The notes under the pieces: model-generated | Told to the model about the DNA's origin: nothing | The model's input: the letters and a program-made list of their open reading frames with translations, nothing else | Databases searched by the model: none | Translations under genes and position numbers: made by a program | From: Bacillota bacterium | GTDB lineage: Bacteria > Bacillota > Clostridia > Oscillospirales > Oscillospiraceae | NCBI GenBank assembly: GCA_022784505.1 | Contig: JALFUQ010000075.1 | Coordinates: 1-42,976 of the forward strand | DNA length: 42,976 nucleotides | Direction: 5' to 3' | Shown here: piece after piece, positions 8,799-16,277 of the stretch | How positions within the stretch are numbered: position 1 is the stretch's first letter | Layout: each line of letters begins with the position of its first letter

Positions 8799-8880
8799 AG
8801 TTGAGGGCTATGCCCTCAGTGAAGTTTTTGCTGGCGCAAAAGTGAAGTTATAAATAGTGAAGTTTTTTGCTTCGCAAAAA
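8794..8880 (+). repeat. AGTGAAGTT repeat array with palindromic spacers
   Basis: Four exact copies of AGTGAAGTT start at 8794, 8818, 8841 and 8856. The spacers are themselves palindromes: GAGGGC/GCCCTC (8803-8817), TTTTGC/GCAAAA (about 8826-8840) and TTTTTGC/GCAAAAA (about 8865-8879). The first copy overlaps the dpaB stop. It looks like a small interspersed palindromic repeat. The 308-bp gap 8799-9106 otherwise holds a terminator, a promoter and a leader of about 115 nt. Confidence 0.75.
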
Positions 8881-8891
8881 GATAAATAAAG

Positions 8892-8936
8892 GAACGGCCG
8901 GTCGATTTTTGCTATCGCTCGGTCGTTCAATTTTTT
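8892..8936 (+). terminator. Intrinsic terminator of dpaAB
   Basis: An imperfect stem pairs 8892-8905 (GAACGGCCGGTCGA) with 8914-8928 (ATCGCTCGGTCGTTC) and includes GU pairs. A T-run follows at 8931-8936. Confidence 0.7.
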
Positions 8937-8959
8937 GTATATTTTTCACAGAGAAATTC

Positions 8960-8988
8960 TTGACATTCTTGAAAAATTAGTGTAGATT
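8960..8988 (+). promoter_or_regulatory. Promoter for the 9107-10291 gene
   Basis: TTGACA (8960-8965), a 17-bp spacer and TAGATT (8983-8988) fit the housekeeping consensus well. The transcript would carry a leader of about 115 nt before ATG 9107. That leader contains a second SD-like GGGAGG (about 9032) with no clear reading frame of note. Confidence 0.7.
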
Positions 8989-9106
8989 GTGAATTGTAGA
9001 CATATAGTCGTTATCGGTGCTTCATATTACAGGGAGGTGTTAAGCAGAAAGCCACATAGTTATTGTTCGGTAGGTGTAGGATCAGACGCTCAACGGAGGT
9101 AACAAA

Positions 9107-10291
9107 ATGGGAAAACGCAGTCATGGAATCATTGCAATGATCGTTGTAGTATGCTTTATTGTTGTTGGCTGTGTACCCGTCAGCGCCGATAGTAATTTTG
9201 AGCCTGCGGTAACTACGGAAACCACGAGGATCAACGAGTATGAAGAAATAACTAATCTTCAGAAAAACACGGCAGAGCAATTGCAGGAAATGGGCTATTC
9301 TGCGAGTGAGGCAGAAGAAATTCTGAATTTCTCTTACAGAGATGCGCTTTTGGAGAGGGCAAGTTTACCCGAAAGCACATTACAGGCAAGAGGGTATGAT
9401 GATGAGCAGATAGCGTTTATGAAGGAATTTGCAAATGATCCGGATGGCGACTATGACTTTAGTGTCATGTCGGTTACGCTAAAGACGAGAAAAATCACAC
9501 TTGTTGCGGGAGCAAACAGCTCAAAAACAAAAACCGTGAAATACACATGGGAATGGTCGGGCATGCCGCTGATGTCATATACAGATAGGGTAGCCATTAG
9601 ATGGAAGGCGTTCAATAAACAAGGCGTAGCTATAGATTCAACTGTTTATAGTGGCTCGTCAAACAGATATTGCAAAGTGTATTACTACGGCGATTCTGGC
9701 GGAATAGCAAAAACACAAGATGTTAGCCTCACTTACAAAAGCGAGTTTGATTGCTTGCATGCAGAATTTAAGATGTCTCAATCCTATATGGGAGAAACGG
9801 TGTGGGCAAAATCAGGAGTTCTCGTTTGCAAAATACAGTTGAGTTCCCCTAATAGCGCAATGCATCATTTGAAAGTCCAAGCAACCTATTGTCATAAGGA
9901 ATTCTGGGGAAGTATCAGCATAAGCTATCCCGGCTCTTCTTCGGTCTCATTTGACGGCGGAAAACACACGAACTACTATAGGACGGCTGAAATATCATCC
10001 TCAGTTAAGTATTTAGATCAACCCAATTTTACGGAGGTACACATTATGGATGAAGTAGTTTTTAGGGCGCTGACTACTTTTTGGCTTGTTCTGGCGACAC
10101 CCACGGTGATGTTTGGCATTTTCATCATTCCGGCGACACTGTACGGGGTGCTGCTATGTATTAAAAACACTCTGGACGGCAAGACGGTTAAGGAGTATCT
10201 GAAAACATTCATCTGGACTTCCGTCGGGCTTATCGTTACGTTTGCTCCGGCGATTTCAAAGGTATTTGAGTTTGCAAGTAACAATTATTAA
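9107..10291 (+). CDS. Unrecognised exported/membrane protein, apparent two-gene fusion
   Basis: I do not recognise this 394-aa protein. The start is firm (SD CGGAGGT 8 nt upstream). Residues 8-27 are a signal/anchor hydrophobic stretch ending VGCVPVSADS. Residues about 45-110 are helical, with two similar short motifs: MGYSASEAEEILNF and RGYDDEQIAFMKEF. Residues about 120-305 are beta-rich with many Tyr/Ser/Trp, like a secreted domain. After residue 313 come about 81 residues with two or three membrane segments. The junction residues TEVHI are encoded by a strong SD-like ACGGAGGT followed by an in-frame ATG at 10046, as if two adjacent genes lost their separating stop. The gene is more AT-rich than its neighbours and stands alone with its own promoter and terminator, suggesting acquisition. 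Confidence 0.75.
   Translation: MGKRSHGIIAMIVVVCFIVVGCVPVSADSNFEPAVTTETTRINEYEEITNLQKNTAEQLQEMGYSASEAEEILNFSYRDALLERASLPESTLQARGYDDEQIAFMKEFANDPDGDYDFSVMSVTLKTRKITLVAGANSSKTKTVKYTWEWSGMPLMSYTDRVAIRWKAFNKQGVAIDSTVYSGSSNRYCKVYYYGDSGGIAKTQDVSLTYKSEFDCLHAEFKMSQSYMGETVWAKSGVLVCKIQLSSPNSAMHHLKVQATYCHKEFWGSISISYPGSSSVSFDGGKHTNYYRTAEISSSVKYLDQPNFTEVHIMDEVVFRALTTFWLVLATPTVMFGIFIIPATLYGVLLCIKNTLDGKTVKEYLKTFIWTSVGLIVTFAPAISKVFEFASNNY
10031..10048 (+). promoter_or_regulatory. Internal Shine-Dalgarno and start codon
   Basis: ACGGAGGT (10031-10038) followed by ATG at 10046 closely resembles the SD and start of the parent gene (ACGGAGGTAACAAAATG). It lies in frame at codon 314. Confidence 0.6.
10046..10291 (+). 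CDS. Possible nested small membrane protein
   Basis: From the internal ATG the frame encodes 81 aa (MDEVVFRALTTF to FEFASNNY). There are hydrophobic segments at about residues 10-37 and 53-70 and a KNTLDGKTVKEYLK loop between them. With its own strong SD it could be made as a separate protein in addition to being the C-terminus of the long product. Whether it is expressed separately is inference. There is no stop codon between the two. Confidence 0.4.
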   Translation: MDEVVFRALTTFWLVLATPTVMFGIFIIPATLYGVLLCIKNTLDGKTVKEYLKTFIWTSVGLIVTFAPAISKVFEFASNNY

Positions 10292-10328
10292 AAAAGTAAG
10301 CTGTTCAAACGAACAGCTTACTTTTTTT
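10290..10328 (+). terminator. Bidirectional terminator between the 9107 gene and rluD
   Basis: AAGTAAGCTGTTC and GAACAGCTTACTT pair perfectly around an AAAC loop, with an A-run on the left and a T-run on the right. The right end overlaps the rluD stop codon. Confidence 0.9.
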
Positions 10329-11244
10329 ATCCGATGGGATTTCCCAAGCGGGAAAGCACTTCTACAAAATACTCGGGGAGGTCGGTGGTGAGATGCACAG
10401 GCACGGCGGTGCGCGGGTGGATGAATTTAAGCTCACGGGCGTGGAGGCACTGGCCGACAAGACCCTTTTCGGGGCTCGGCGCGCCGTAGGTGAAGTCGCC
10501 GAGCAGCGGGTGACCGATGTGCGCCATGTGAACTCTTATCTGATGCGTCCTGCCTGTTTCAAGGCGGCATCTTACATGCGTGTAGCCGTTGTAGCGGGCG
10601 ATGACCTCCCAGTGCGTCACGGCGCTTCGGGAGTTTTTATCCGTCACGGCCATGCGCTTGCGGTCTAATGGGTGTCTGCCGATGGGCGCATCTATCGTGC
10701 CCGAGTCCTCGCGCAGTCTGCCCCTGACCACGGCCTCGTACACCCGCGACAGGCTGCGATCCTTGAGCTGCTCGGATAGCCCCAGGTGCGCAAGGTCGTT
10801 TTTTGCGACGATGAGGAGCCCCGAGGTGTCCTTATCGATGCGGTGGACGATGCCCGGGCGCTTCTCGCCGCCGATGCCCGAGAGCGAGTCGCCGCAATAG
10901 TGCATGAGGGCGTTTACCAGCGTTCCGTCCGGGTGCCCCGCCGCCGGATGCACGACCATGCCGCGCGGCTTGTTTATGACGATGACATCGTTATCCTCAA
11001 AGACCACATCGAGCGGGATATCCTGCGCAACAAGCTCCGTCTCCTCCGGCTCGGGGAGACTAAAACGCACCGTGTCGCCGCTTTGGCACTTGTAATTTTT
11101 CCTGACCGCTTTTCCGTTCACGCTGACCTGTCCCGCGTCCAGCAGCTTCTGCGCCGCCGAGCGGGTGAGCGTTTCTTCCGAGCGCGCAAGGAGAGCGTCG
11201 ATACGCTCGCCGCTCTCCTGTGCAATAATTTCGATAATTTCCAT
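10327..11244 (-). CDS. rluD: RluA/RluD family 23S rRNA pseudouridine synthase
   Basis: This 305-aa RNA pseudouridine synthase likely modifies 23S rRNA. An N-terminal S4 RNA-binding domain (residues about 13-60, TRSAAQKLLDAGQVSVNGK) is followed by the RluA catalytic domain. That domain has VINKPRGMVVHPA and the catalytic-Asp motif HRIDKDTSGLL near residue 138, then THQIRVHMAHIGHPLLGD near 235. Start and stop overlap with lspA (TAATG), indicating translational coupling; this lspA-rluD order is common in Firmicutes. Subfamily specificity (RluD versus a YlyB-type paralogue) is not settled by sequence reading. Confidence 0.9.
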   Translation of the reverse strand: MEIIEIIAQESGERIDALLARSEETLTRSAAQKLLDAGQVSVNGKAVRKNYKCQSGDTVRFSLPEPEETELVAQDIPLDVVFEDNDVIVINKPRGMVVHPAAGHPDGTLVNALMHYCGDSLSGIGGEKRPGIVHRIDKDTSGLLIVAKNDLAHLGLSEQLKDRSLSRVYEAVVRGRLREDSGTIDAPIGRHPLDRKRMAVTDKNSRSAVTHWEVIARYNGYTHVRCRLETGRTHQIRVHMAHIGHPLLGDFTYGAPSPEKGLVGQCLHARELKFIHPRTAVPVHLTTDLPEYFVEVLSRLGNPIG

Positions 11245-12074
11245 TACAGATCTCTGAACTCCGCCAGTATCGACTCAAGGTCGTATTCGTCGGCGGGCTT
11301 GGGACGCGCGGGCTGCGGTGCGGGCTTGGACGTTTCGCCGCTGCGAAGCTCGGACTTGAACGATGCCCAGAAATCGTCGGTATCCTCGGCCTTGTCGTCA
11401 CTGACAAGCGGGGTCGCCGTGTCGGGGAACTCAAGGCCGCCGGTTTTGATGCCGGAGACAGAGTACTCATCGTCCGTCACGGGCTTTCTCGCCCTGCGCT
11501 CGGGCTTGGCATCGGCCTTGCGCTCGGATCTGCGCTCGGACTTGGCATCGGATCTTCTTTCGGACCTTCTCGGCTTTTCCTCCTCGGGCTCGTCGTCCTC
11601 ATCGTCCTCGTCCTTGCCGCCCTTGAAGATATCCACGATGAGGTAGATAACAAAGGCAATGCAGGCAACGACAAGGAAAATGTCGGCGATGTTGAACACG
11701 GCAAAGTCCATGAACTCGACCTTGAACATATCAACGACATAGCCGTACAGCGCGCGGTCGATGCAGTTGCCGACAGCGCCCGCAAGCGCCAGCACGGCGC
11801 ACCAGTTAGCAAAACGGGACTTGAAAAGGTGCTTTGCCAGCACGACGACGATGACGATTATAAACAGTGCGGCAACGCCGAGAAACAGCCAGCGTGCATA
11901 TTCGGTGTTGCTCAAAAATCCGAACGCCGCTCCGCTGTTATGGATGTTGACGAGCTTCACAACGCCCGGAATGAGCGCAACATCGCCCGTGGAAAGCGTG
12001 ATATTCACCGTGACCCAATACTTGAGCCACTGGTCGCCTATTAAAATTATGGCGGCTATTATTGCATACAGCAT
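11244..12074 (-). CDS. lspA: Lipoprotein signal peptidase II with long charged C-terminal tail
   Basis: This integral membrane aspartyl protease removes prolipoprotein signal peptides. Residues 1-150 are a normal LspA. GDQWLKYWV lies at the N-terminus and NIHNSGAAFGF near residue 43. The catalytic aspartates are in NCIDR (Asp106) and FNIADIF (Asp131), with four membrane segments. Unusually, about 126 further residues follow. An acidic run (DEDDEDDEPEEE) comes first, then an Arg/Lys/Ser/Glu-repeat stretch, then a linker, ending in EYDLESILAEFRDL. Most LspA proteins end near residue 160. The tail should be cytoplasmic. The SD GGGGAG precedes ATG 12074, and the gene has its own promoter inside the ileS 3' flank. 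Confidence 0.92.
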   Translation of the reverse strand: MLYAIIAAIILIGDQWLKYWVTVNITLSTGDVALIPGVVKLVNIHNSGAAFGFLSNTEYARWLFLGVAALFIIVIVVVLAKHLFKSRFANWCAVLALAGAVGNCIDRALYGYVVDMFKVEFMDFAVFNIADIFLVVACIAFVIYLIVDIFKGGKDEDDEDDEPEEEKPRRSERRSDAKSERRSERKADAKPERRARKPVTDDEYSVSGIKTGGLEFPDTATPLVSDDKAEDTDDFWASFKSELRSGETSKPAPQPARPKPADEYDLESILAEFRDL

Positions 12075-12132
12075 TTATCTATCTCCCCTTTATGTGAGGG
12101 TATGCCCTTGTAAGCCGAGGGTATATACATCT

Positions 12133-12161
12133 ATTTTGCACCAAAATGCGAAAATAGTCAA
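12133..12161 (-). promoter_or_regulatory. lspA-rluD promoter
   Basis: Reading the minus strand, TTGACT (12161-12156), a 17-bp spacer and CAAAAT (12138-12133) lie about 60 nt before lspA. The -35 abuts the hairpin that follows ileS. Confidence 0.55.
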
Positions 12162-12187
12162 TAGGGACGGCTGTTGCCGTCCCTATT
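12160..12187 (-). terminator. Hairpin after ileS
   Basis: AATAGGGACGGC/GCCGTCCCTATT is a perfect 12-bp stem with a 4-nt loop just beyond the ileS stop. On the minus strand only a broken T-rich stretch (GACTATTTTCG) follows, so termination may be partial. Confidence 0.6.
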
Positions 12188-12199
12188 TCAACATATATT

Positions 12200-14998
12200 T
12201 TACAGTTTCGCAACGACTGCCGCACAGCGGGGGCACAGTCCGGTCTCGGGATCGGCCTTTGTAGAGTGCATCCAGCAGCGCGGGCACTTTGTACCCGGGG
12301 CTTCCTTGACGGAAACGGTCAGGCCGCTGTTGTAGCTGCCGTCGCCGATAACGGCCTCGGGATCAGTCTCATCGTCGTCGGAGATAAGGCACTCGGACAC
12401 GATGAACAGCTCGCTCAGGTTCATGTCGGAGATGCGCTCAACGGTCTGCTTGCTTGCGCCCTTTGCGTGCAGGGTGACGGAAGCCTCCAGGGGCTTGCCG
12501 ATGCGCTTTGCGCCGCGGGCAGCCTCCAGAACGCCGTTCACATCGTTTCTCACGGAGATGAGAGCGTCCCACTTTGCCATCTCGTCGTCGTCGAGGGCGT
12601 ACTCGGTAAAGGGCTTGTTCATCTCGTTTAAGACGACGTTGCGGACATCGTCGCCCTCACGGTGCGGCATTGCCAGCCAGATCTCGTCGCAGGTGAAGGC
12701 GAGGATGGGGGCGAACATCTTGGTCATGGTGTCGAGGATGAGGTACAGAGCGGTCTGGGCGCTGCGGCGCTTGAGACCGTCACGCTCCTCGCAGTAGAGC
12801 CTGTCCTTGATGATGTCAAGATAGAAGTTGGAAAGCTCGACGACGCAGAAGTCGTTGATAAGGTGCGACACCACATGGAACTCGTAATCGTCATATGCGG
12901 CGGCGGCCTTCTCGATGAGCTTGTTGAGCTTGGTAATTGCCCACTTGTCAAGCTCGAGCATATCCTCGGGCTTAACGAGATCGTTCGCGTTAAAGCCGTC
13001 GAGGTTGCCCAGGCAGTAGCGGGCGGTGTTGCGGAACTTGAGGTAGTTCTGCGAAAGCTGCTTGAAGATCTCCTTGGAGCAGCGCACGTCGACATGGTAG
13101 TCGGCAGAGCCTGCCCACAGGCGGATCATATCTGCGCCGAACTCCTTGACGATGTCGGCGGGGTCAACGCCGTTGCCGAGGGACTTGTGCATAGCTCTGC
13201 CCTCGCCGTCGACCGTCCAGCCGTGGGTCAGGCACTCCTTGTACGGCGCGCCCATGCCCAGTGCGCCGACGGCAACGAGCAGCGATGACTGGAACCAGCC
13301 GCGGTACTGGTCGCCGCCCTCCATGTACATGTTTGCAGGCCAGAAGCCCTGGTCGCGCTTCATTGCGGCATAGTGAGTCGAGCCGGAGTCGAACCAGCCG
13401 TCGAGGGTGTCGGTTTCCTTGGTGAAGTGAGTACCGCCGCAGTGCGGGCACTTGAAGCCCTGCGGCAGCAGCTCCTCGGCCTCAAGCTCAAACCATGCGT
13501 TCGAGCCGCGCTCCTCGAAGATGGAGGCGACAGACTCGATGCTCTCGTCGGTGCAGACGGGCTTGCCGCAGTCAGAGCAGTAGAAAACGGGGATGGGCAG
13601 ACCCCAGCGGCGCTGACGGGAGATGCACCAGTCGGCGCGCTCACGGATCATCGATGCCATGCGGTCCTGACCCCAGGCGGGCAGCCAGCGGACATCCTCG
13701 CACGCCTTGACGGCCTCCTCCTTGAAGCTGTCAACCGAGCAGAACCACTGCGGGGTGGCGCGGAAGATGATCGGGTGCTTGCATCTCCAGCAGTGCGGGT
13801 AGCTGTGGACGATATCCTCGGAGGCGAACAGAACGCCGCTTTCCTTCATGTCGTTTAAGATGATGGGGTTAGACTCCTCGGTCCTGAGACCGGCATACTT
13901 GCCTGCGTAATCGGTGTGTCTGCCCTGATCGTCGACGGGGACGACCATGTCCATGCCGTAGCGCTTGCAGGTCAGATAGTCGTCTGCGCCGAAGCCGGGG
14001 GCGGTGTGGACGCAGCCTGTGCCGGAGTCCATGGTGACATAGTCGGCGAGGAGCAAGCGGCTGGTCTTGGGCAGGAACGGATGCGAAGCGAGCATATTCT
14101 CAAAGAAGCTGCCGGAGTGGGTCTCGACGATCTCGTACTCGTCGATACCGCCGATCTTCATGACCTTCTCGACGAGCGCCTCGGCGACGATGTACATTTC
14201 GCCGTTTGCGGCTCTTACGATGGCGTAGCTCTCGTCCGGGTGCAGGGCGATAGCAAGGTTGCCGGGCAGCGTCCAGATGGTGGTCGTCCAGATGACGAAG
14301 TAAAGCTTCGACTTATCAAGGTGGGAAAGCTTCCCGAGGTCATCGTTCATGGCAAACTTCACATACACGGTCGTGCACGGGTCGTCCTGATACTCGATCT
14401 CGGCCTCGGCCAGTGCGGTCTCGTCATGTGCGCACCAGTAAACGGGCTTTAAGCCCTTGTAGATGTGGCCGTTTTTATACATCTTGCCGAACACGCGCAC
14501 CTCGTCGGCCTCGAAGCCCTTGTTCATGGTCTTGTACGGGTGCTCCCAGTCGCCGATGACGCCCAGACGCTTGAAGCCTTCCATCTGGATACCGATGTAC
14601 TTCTCGGCGTAGGCCTCGCAGGCCGAGCGGAAGTCGGCAACCGACATGGCCTTGTGATTGAGCTTCTGCTCCTTGATGATGGCGCTTTCGATAGGCATGC
14701 CGTGGTTATCCCAGCCGGGGATGTAGGGTGTGTAGTAGCCGCGCATCGCGTACGAGCGGGTGATGAAGTCCTTGATGGACTTGTTCAGGGCGTGTCCCAT
14801 ATGGATATTGCCGTTGGAGAACGGAGGTCCGTCATGCAGGTTGAACATGGGCTTGCCTTCGTTCTTCTTGAGCATTTCGTTATAAATATCAAGCTCCTCC
14901 CAATGCTTGAGCATGTCCGGCTCGCGCTTGGGAAGGCCGGCGCGCATGGGGAAATCGGTCTTGGGAAGATTCAGGGTCAAATCGTATTTCTGTGCCAT
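12200..14998 (-). CDS. ileS: Isoleucyl-tRNA synthetase
   Basis: It charges tRNA-Ile with isoleucine in the cytoplasm and edits valine. The protein is 932 aa, class I, full length. The HIGH signature is HMGH at residues 66-69 (NIHMGHALNKS). The editing domain carries VWTTTIWTLPGNLAI and YVTMDSGTGCVHTAPGFGADD. WFDSGSTH precedes the second signature, which reads AMHKSLGN near residue 600 in place of KMSKS. A C-terminal zinc motif CPRCWMH...CPRCAAVVAKL closes the protein. The SD GGAGGAG is 6 nt from the ATG. It lies 150 bp after divIVA, behind a terminator, so transcription is by readthrough or by a promoter I could not place. No T-box leader is visible. Confidence 0.97.
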   Translation of the reverse strand: MAQKYDLTLNLPKTDFPMRAGLPKREPDMLKHWEELDIYNEMLKKNEGKPMFNLHDGPPFSNGNIHMGHALNKSIKDFITRSYAMRGYYTPYIPGWDNHGMPIESAIIKEQKLNHKAMSVADFRSACEAYAEKYIGIQMEGFKRLGVIGDWEHPYKTMNKGFEADEVRVFGKMYKNGHIYKGLKPVYWCAHDETALAEAEIEYQDDPCTTVYVKFAMNDDLGKLSHLDKSKLYFVIWTTTIWTLPGNLAIALHPDESYAIVRAANGEMYIVAEALVEKVMKIGGIDEYEIVETHSGSFFENMLASHPFLPKTSRLLLADYVTMDSGTGCVHTAPGFGADDYLTCKRYGMDMVVPVDDQGRHTDYAGKYAGLRTEESNPIILNDMKESGVLFASEDIVHSYPHCWRCKHPIIFRATPQWFCSVDSFKEEAVKACEDVRWLPAWGQDRMASMIRERADWCISRQRRWGLPIPVFYCSDCGKPVCTDESIESVASIFEERGSNAWFELEAEELLPQGFKCPHCGGTHFTKETDTLDGWFDSGSTHYAAMKRDQGFWPANMYMEGGDQYRGWFQSSLLVAVGALGMGAPYKECLTHGWTVDGEGRAMHKSLGNGVDPADIVKEFGADMIRLWAGSADYHVDVRCSKEIFKQLSQNYLKFRNTARYCLGNLDGFNANDLVKPEDMLELDKWAITKLNKLIEKAAAAYDDYEFHVVSHLINDFCVVELSNFYLDIIKDRLYCEERDGLKRRSAQTALYLILDTMTKMFAPILAFTCDEIWLAMPHREGDDVRNVVLNEMNKPFTEYALDDDEMAKWDALISVRNDVNGVLEAARGAKRIGKPLEASVTLHAKGASKQTVERISDMNLSELFIVSECLISDDDETDPEAVIGDGSYNSGLTVSVKEAPGTKCPRCWMHSTKADPETGLCPRCAAVVAKL

Positions 14999-15052
14999 TT
15001 TTTACTCCTCCGAATGTTGTTCTTTTTCTCTTTCTATTTAGTGTTGGAAGCG

Positions 15053-15077
15053 CCGACAGGCTTTTTGTCTCCTGTCG
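15053..15077 (-). other. Small hairpin in the ileS leader
   Basis: On the minus strand CGACAGG (15077-15071) pairs with CCTGTCG (15060-15054) around a 10-nt A-rich loop. It lies between the divIVA terminator and the ileS SD, about 55 nt before the start codon. It has no T-box features. Confidence 0.4.
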
Positions 15078-15080
15078 ACT

Positions 15081-15127
15081 AAAAAACAAAAAAGCGTGCT
15101 AAGGGATGAAATGCATCCTCTGCACGC
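15081..15127 (-). terminator. Terminator after divIVA
   Basis: GCGTGC (15127-15122) pairs with GCACGC (15099-15094), extended by AGAGGATG/CATCCCTT. A T-tract TTTTTTGTTTTTT on the minus strand (15093-15081) follows. It separates the mutL-to-divIVA block from ileS and may act as an attenuator. Confidence 0.8.
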
Positions 15128-15151
15128 CTTTTTGCCGAGCGATCGAAAAAC

Positions 15152-15727
15152 TCAGTTGTCCTTAGAGAACGAAAATACCTGAGTGTTGCCGGCATCAAAA
15201 GCAGCTTTATCGGCGGCAGGTGCATTGTTCTCCTGAGGTATTCGGGCGCTGTCCTTATCGGCGACGACGTTGTTTGCCGCCGAGATAAGGTCGAGCTTGT
15301 TAAGCTGATCCTTGCAAAGGCTGCGTGCCTGGTCGAGGAACTTGGCAGCGGATATCTTGGCCTGCTGCAAGCGGTTTTCCTCGGTCGCAATTCGCTCATC
15401 AATGCTGCCCAGAATGGAGGCAGCCTTAGTCTCCGCCTCGGAAACGATGGAGGCGGCGCGAGCGCGTGCGTCGCTCTCTATCTGAACGCTCAGCTTCTGA
15501 GCCGACAGAATGGAACGATTGAGAGCATCCTCATTGTTGCGGTACTCCTCGATTTTCTCGACAAGTATCTTCATTTTGCCCTTGAGAGCGGAATTCTCCT
15601 TCTGCAGAGCCTCAAAAGCATCGGCGACATCGTCGAGATAATCCTCGACTGCGCCCATGTCGTAGCCGCCGAACACGGCCTTCGCGTTATCAAAGCTCTT
15701 TTCACGGATATCCTGATGAGTTATCAT
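15152..15727 (-). CDS. divIVA: DivIVA-domain cell division/polarity protein
   Basis: This coiled-coil protein of about 191 aa is recruited to curved membranes at poles and septa. The N-terminal DivIVA membrane-binding domain has MITHQDIREKSFDNAKAVFGGYD and EVDxYLD-like AVEDYLDDVADAF. A long coiled coil covers residues about 35-150. The tail is low-complexity. A GTG at 15739 is in frame, but ATG 15727 lies 8 nt after the SD AAAGGTGG and begins the conserved motif. It sits directly downstream of sepF, a classic ylm/division cluster arrangement. Confidence 0.9.
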   Translation of the reverse strand: MITHQDIREKSFDNAKAVFGGYDMGAVEDYLDDVADAFEALQKENSALKGKMKILVEKIEEYRNNEDALNRSILSAQKLSVQIESDARARAASIVSEAETKAASILGSIDERIATEENRLQQAKISAAKFLDQARSLCKDQLNKLDLISAANNVVADKDSARIPQENNAPAADKAAFDAGNTQVFSFSKDN

Positions 15728-15774
15728 ATCTAAATCCACCTTTCTAATTTAAGGGACAAACTGCGTTTTTTATA

Positions 15775-16260
15775 TCAGAAATACAGACCTGCGCTCTCCA
15801 GATCGGGAACGCCGTCGCCGACAATGTCAACATTCATCGGCGTGAGCACATATGCCTGCGCGGAAATGCGCATTATCTTGCCGCCGAGAGCGTACACCAC
15901 GCCGGACAAAAAGTCAATAAGCCGACGGGCAGTTTCGTTATCGGTCTTTTCAACATTCATGAGCACCGCGCGGCGATCCTTGAGGTTATCGGCTATCTCC
16001 GCCGCCTCGTCAAAGTCCGTGGGGGTCATGAGCATGAGGCGCGTCCTCGCCTTTTCGGGAGCGGGAGCAGGAGCGGTATACGCTTTGTGCTCCTTCTTGC
16101 CGAACTTGGGCTTGGGCTCGGAATATTCCGGCTCGGGAGCGGGCTGCGGCTCGGACACGGGTTCAAACGCGGCAGTCTCCTCCTCGGTCGCCTCGTTTTC
16201 TATATAATCATAGTCGTCGTACGGACGAAGAGCGTTTTTGAAATTATCTAAAAAAGCCAT
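15775..16260 (-). CDS. sepF: Cell division protein SepF
   Basis: This FtsZ-associated septum assembly factor anchors FtsZ filaments to the membrane. The protein is 161 aa. The N-terminal AFLDNFKNAL is an amphipathic membrane-binding helix. A Pro/Glu-rich linker (about residues 25-72) follows. The SepF core is at about residues 75-155 (LMLMTPTDFDEAAEIADNL, RRAVLMNVEKTDNETARRLIDFLSGVVYAL). The SD GGAGG is 8 nt before the ATG and yggS ends 17 bp upstream. It is in one transcription unit with yggS and divIVA. Confidence 0.93.
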   Translation of the reverse strand: MAFLDNFKNALRPYDDYDYIENEATEEETAAFEPVSEPQPAPEPEYSEPKPKFGKKEHKAYTAPAPAPEKARTRLMLMTPTDFDEAAEIADNLKDRRAVLMNVEKTDNETARRLIDFLSGVVYALGGKIMRISAQAYVLTPMNVDIVGDGVPDLESAGLYF

Positions 16261-16277
16261 GGATTAGCCTCCGGTAA

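Noticed and set aside
12662..13288. Plus-strand open frame inside ileS
   Set aside because: It lies opposite well-conserved synthetase sequence and has no start signals.
14999..15150. Possible T-box riboswitch upstream of ileS
   Set aside because: The leader is short (about 80 nt after the terminator) and has no AGGGUGGNACC-like antiterminator box or specifier stem. Only a terminator and one small hairpin are seen.
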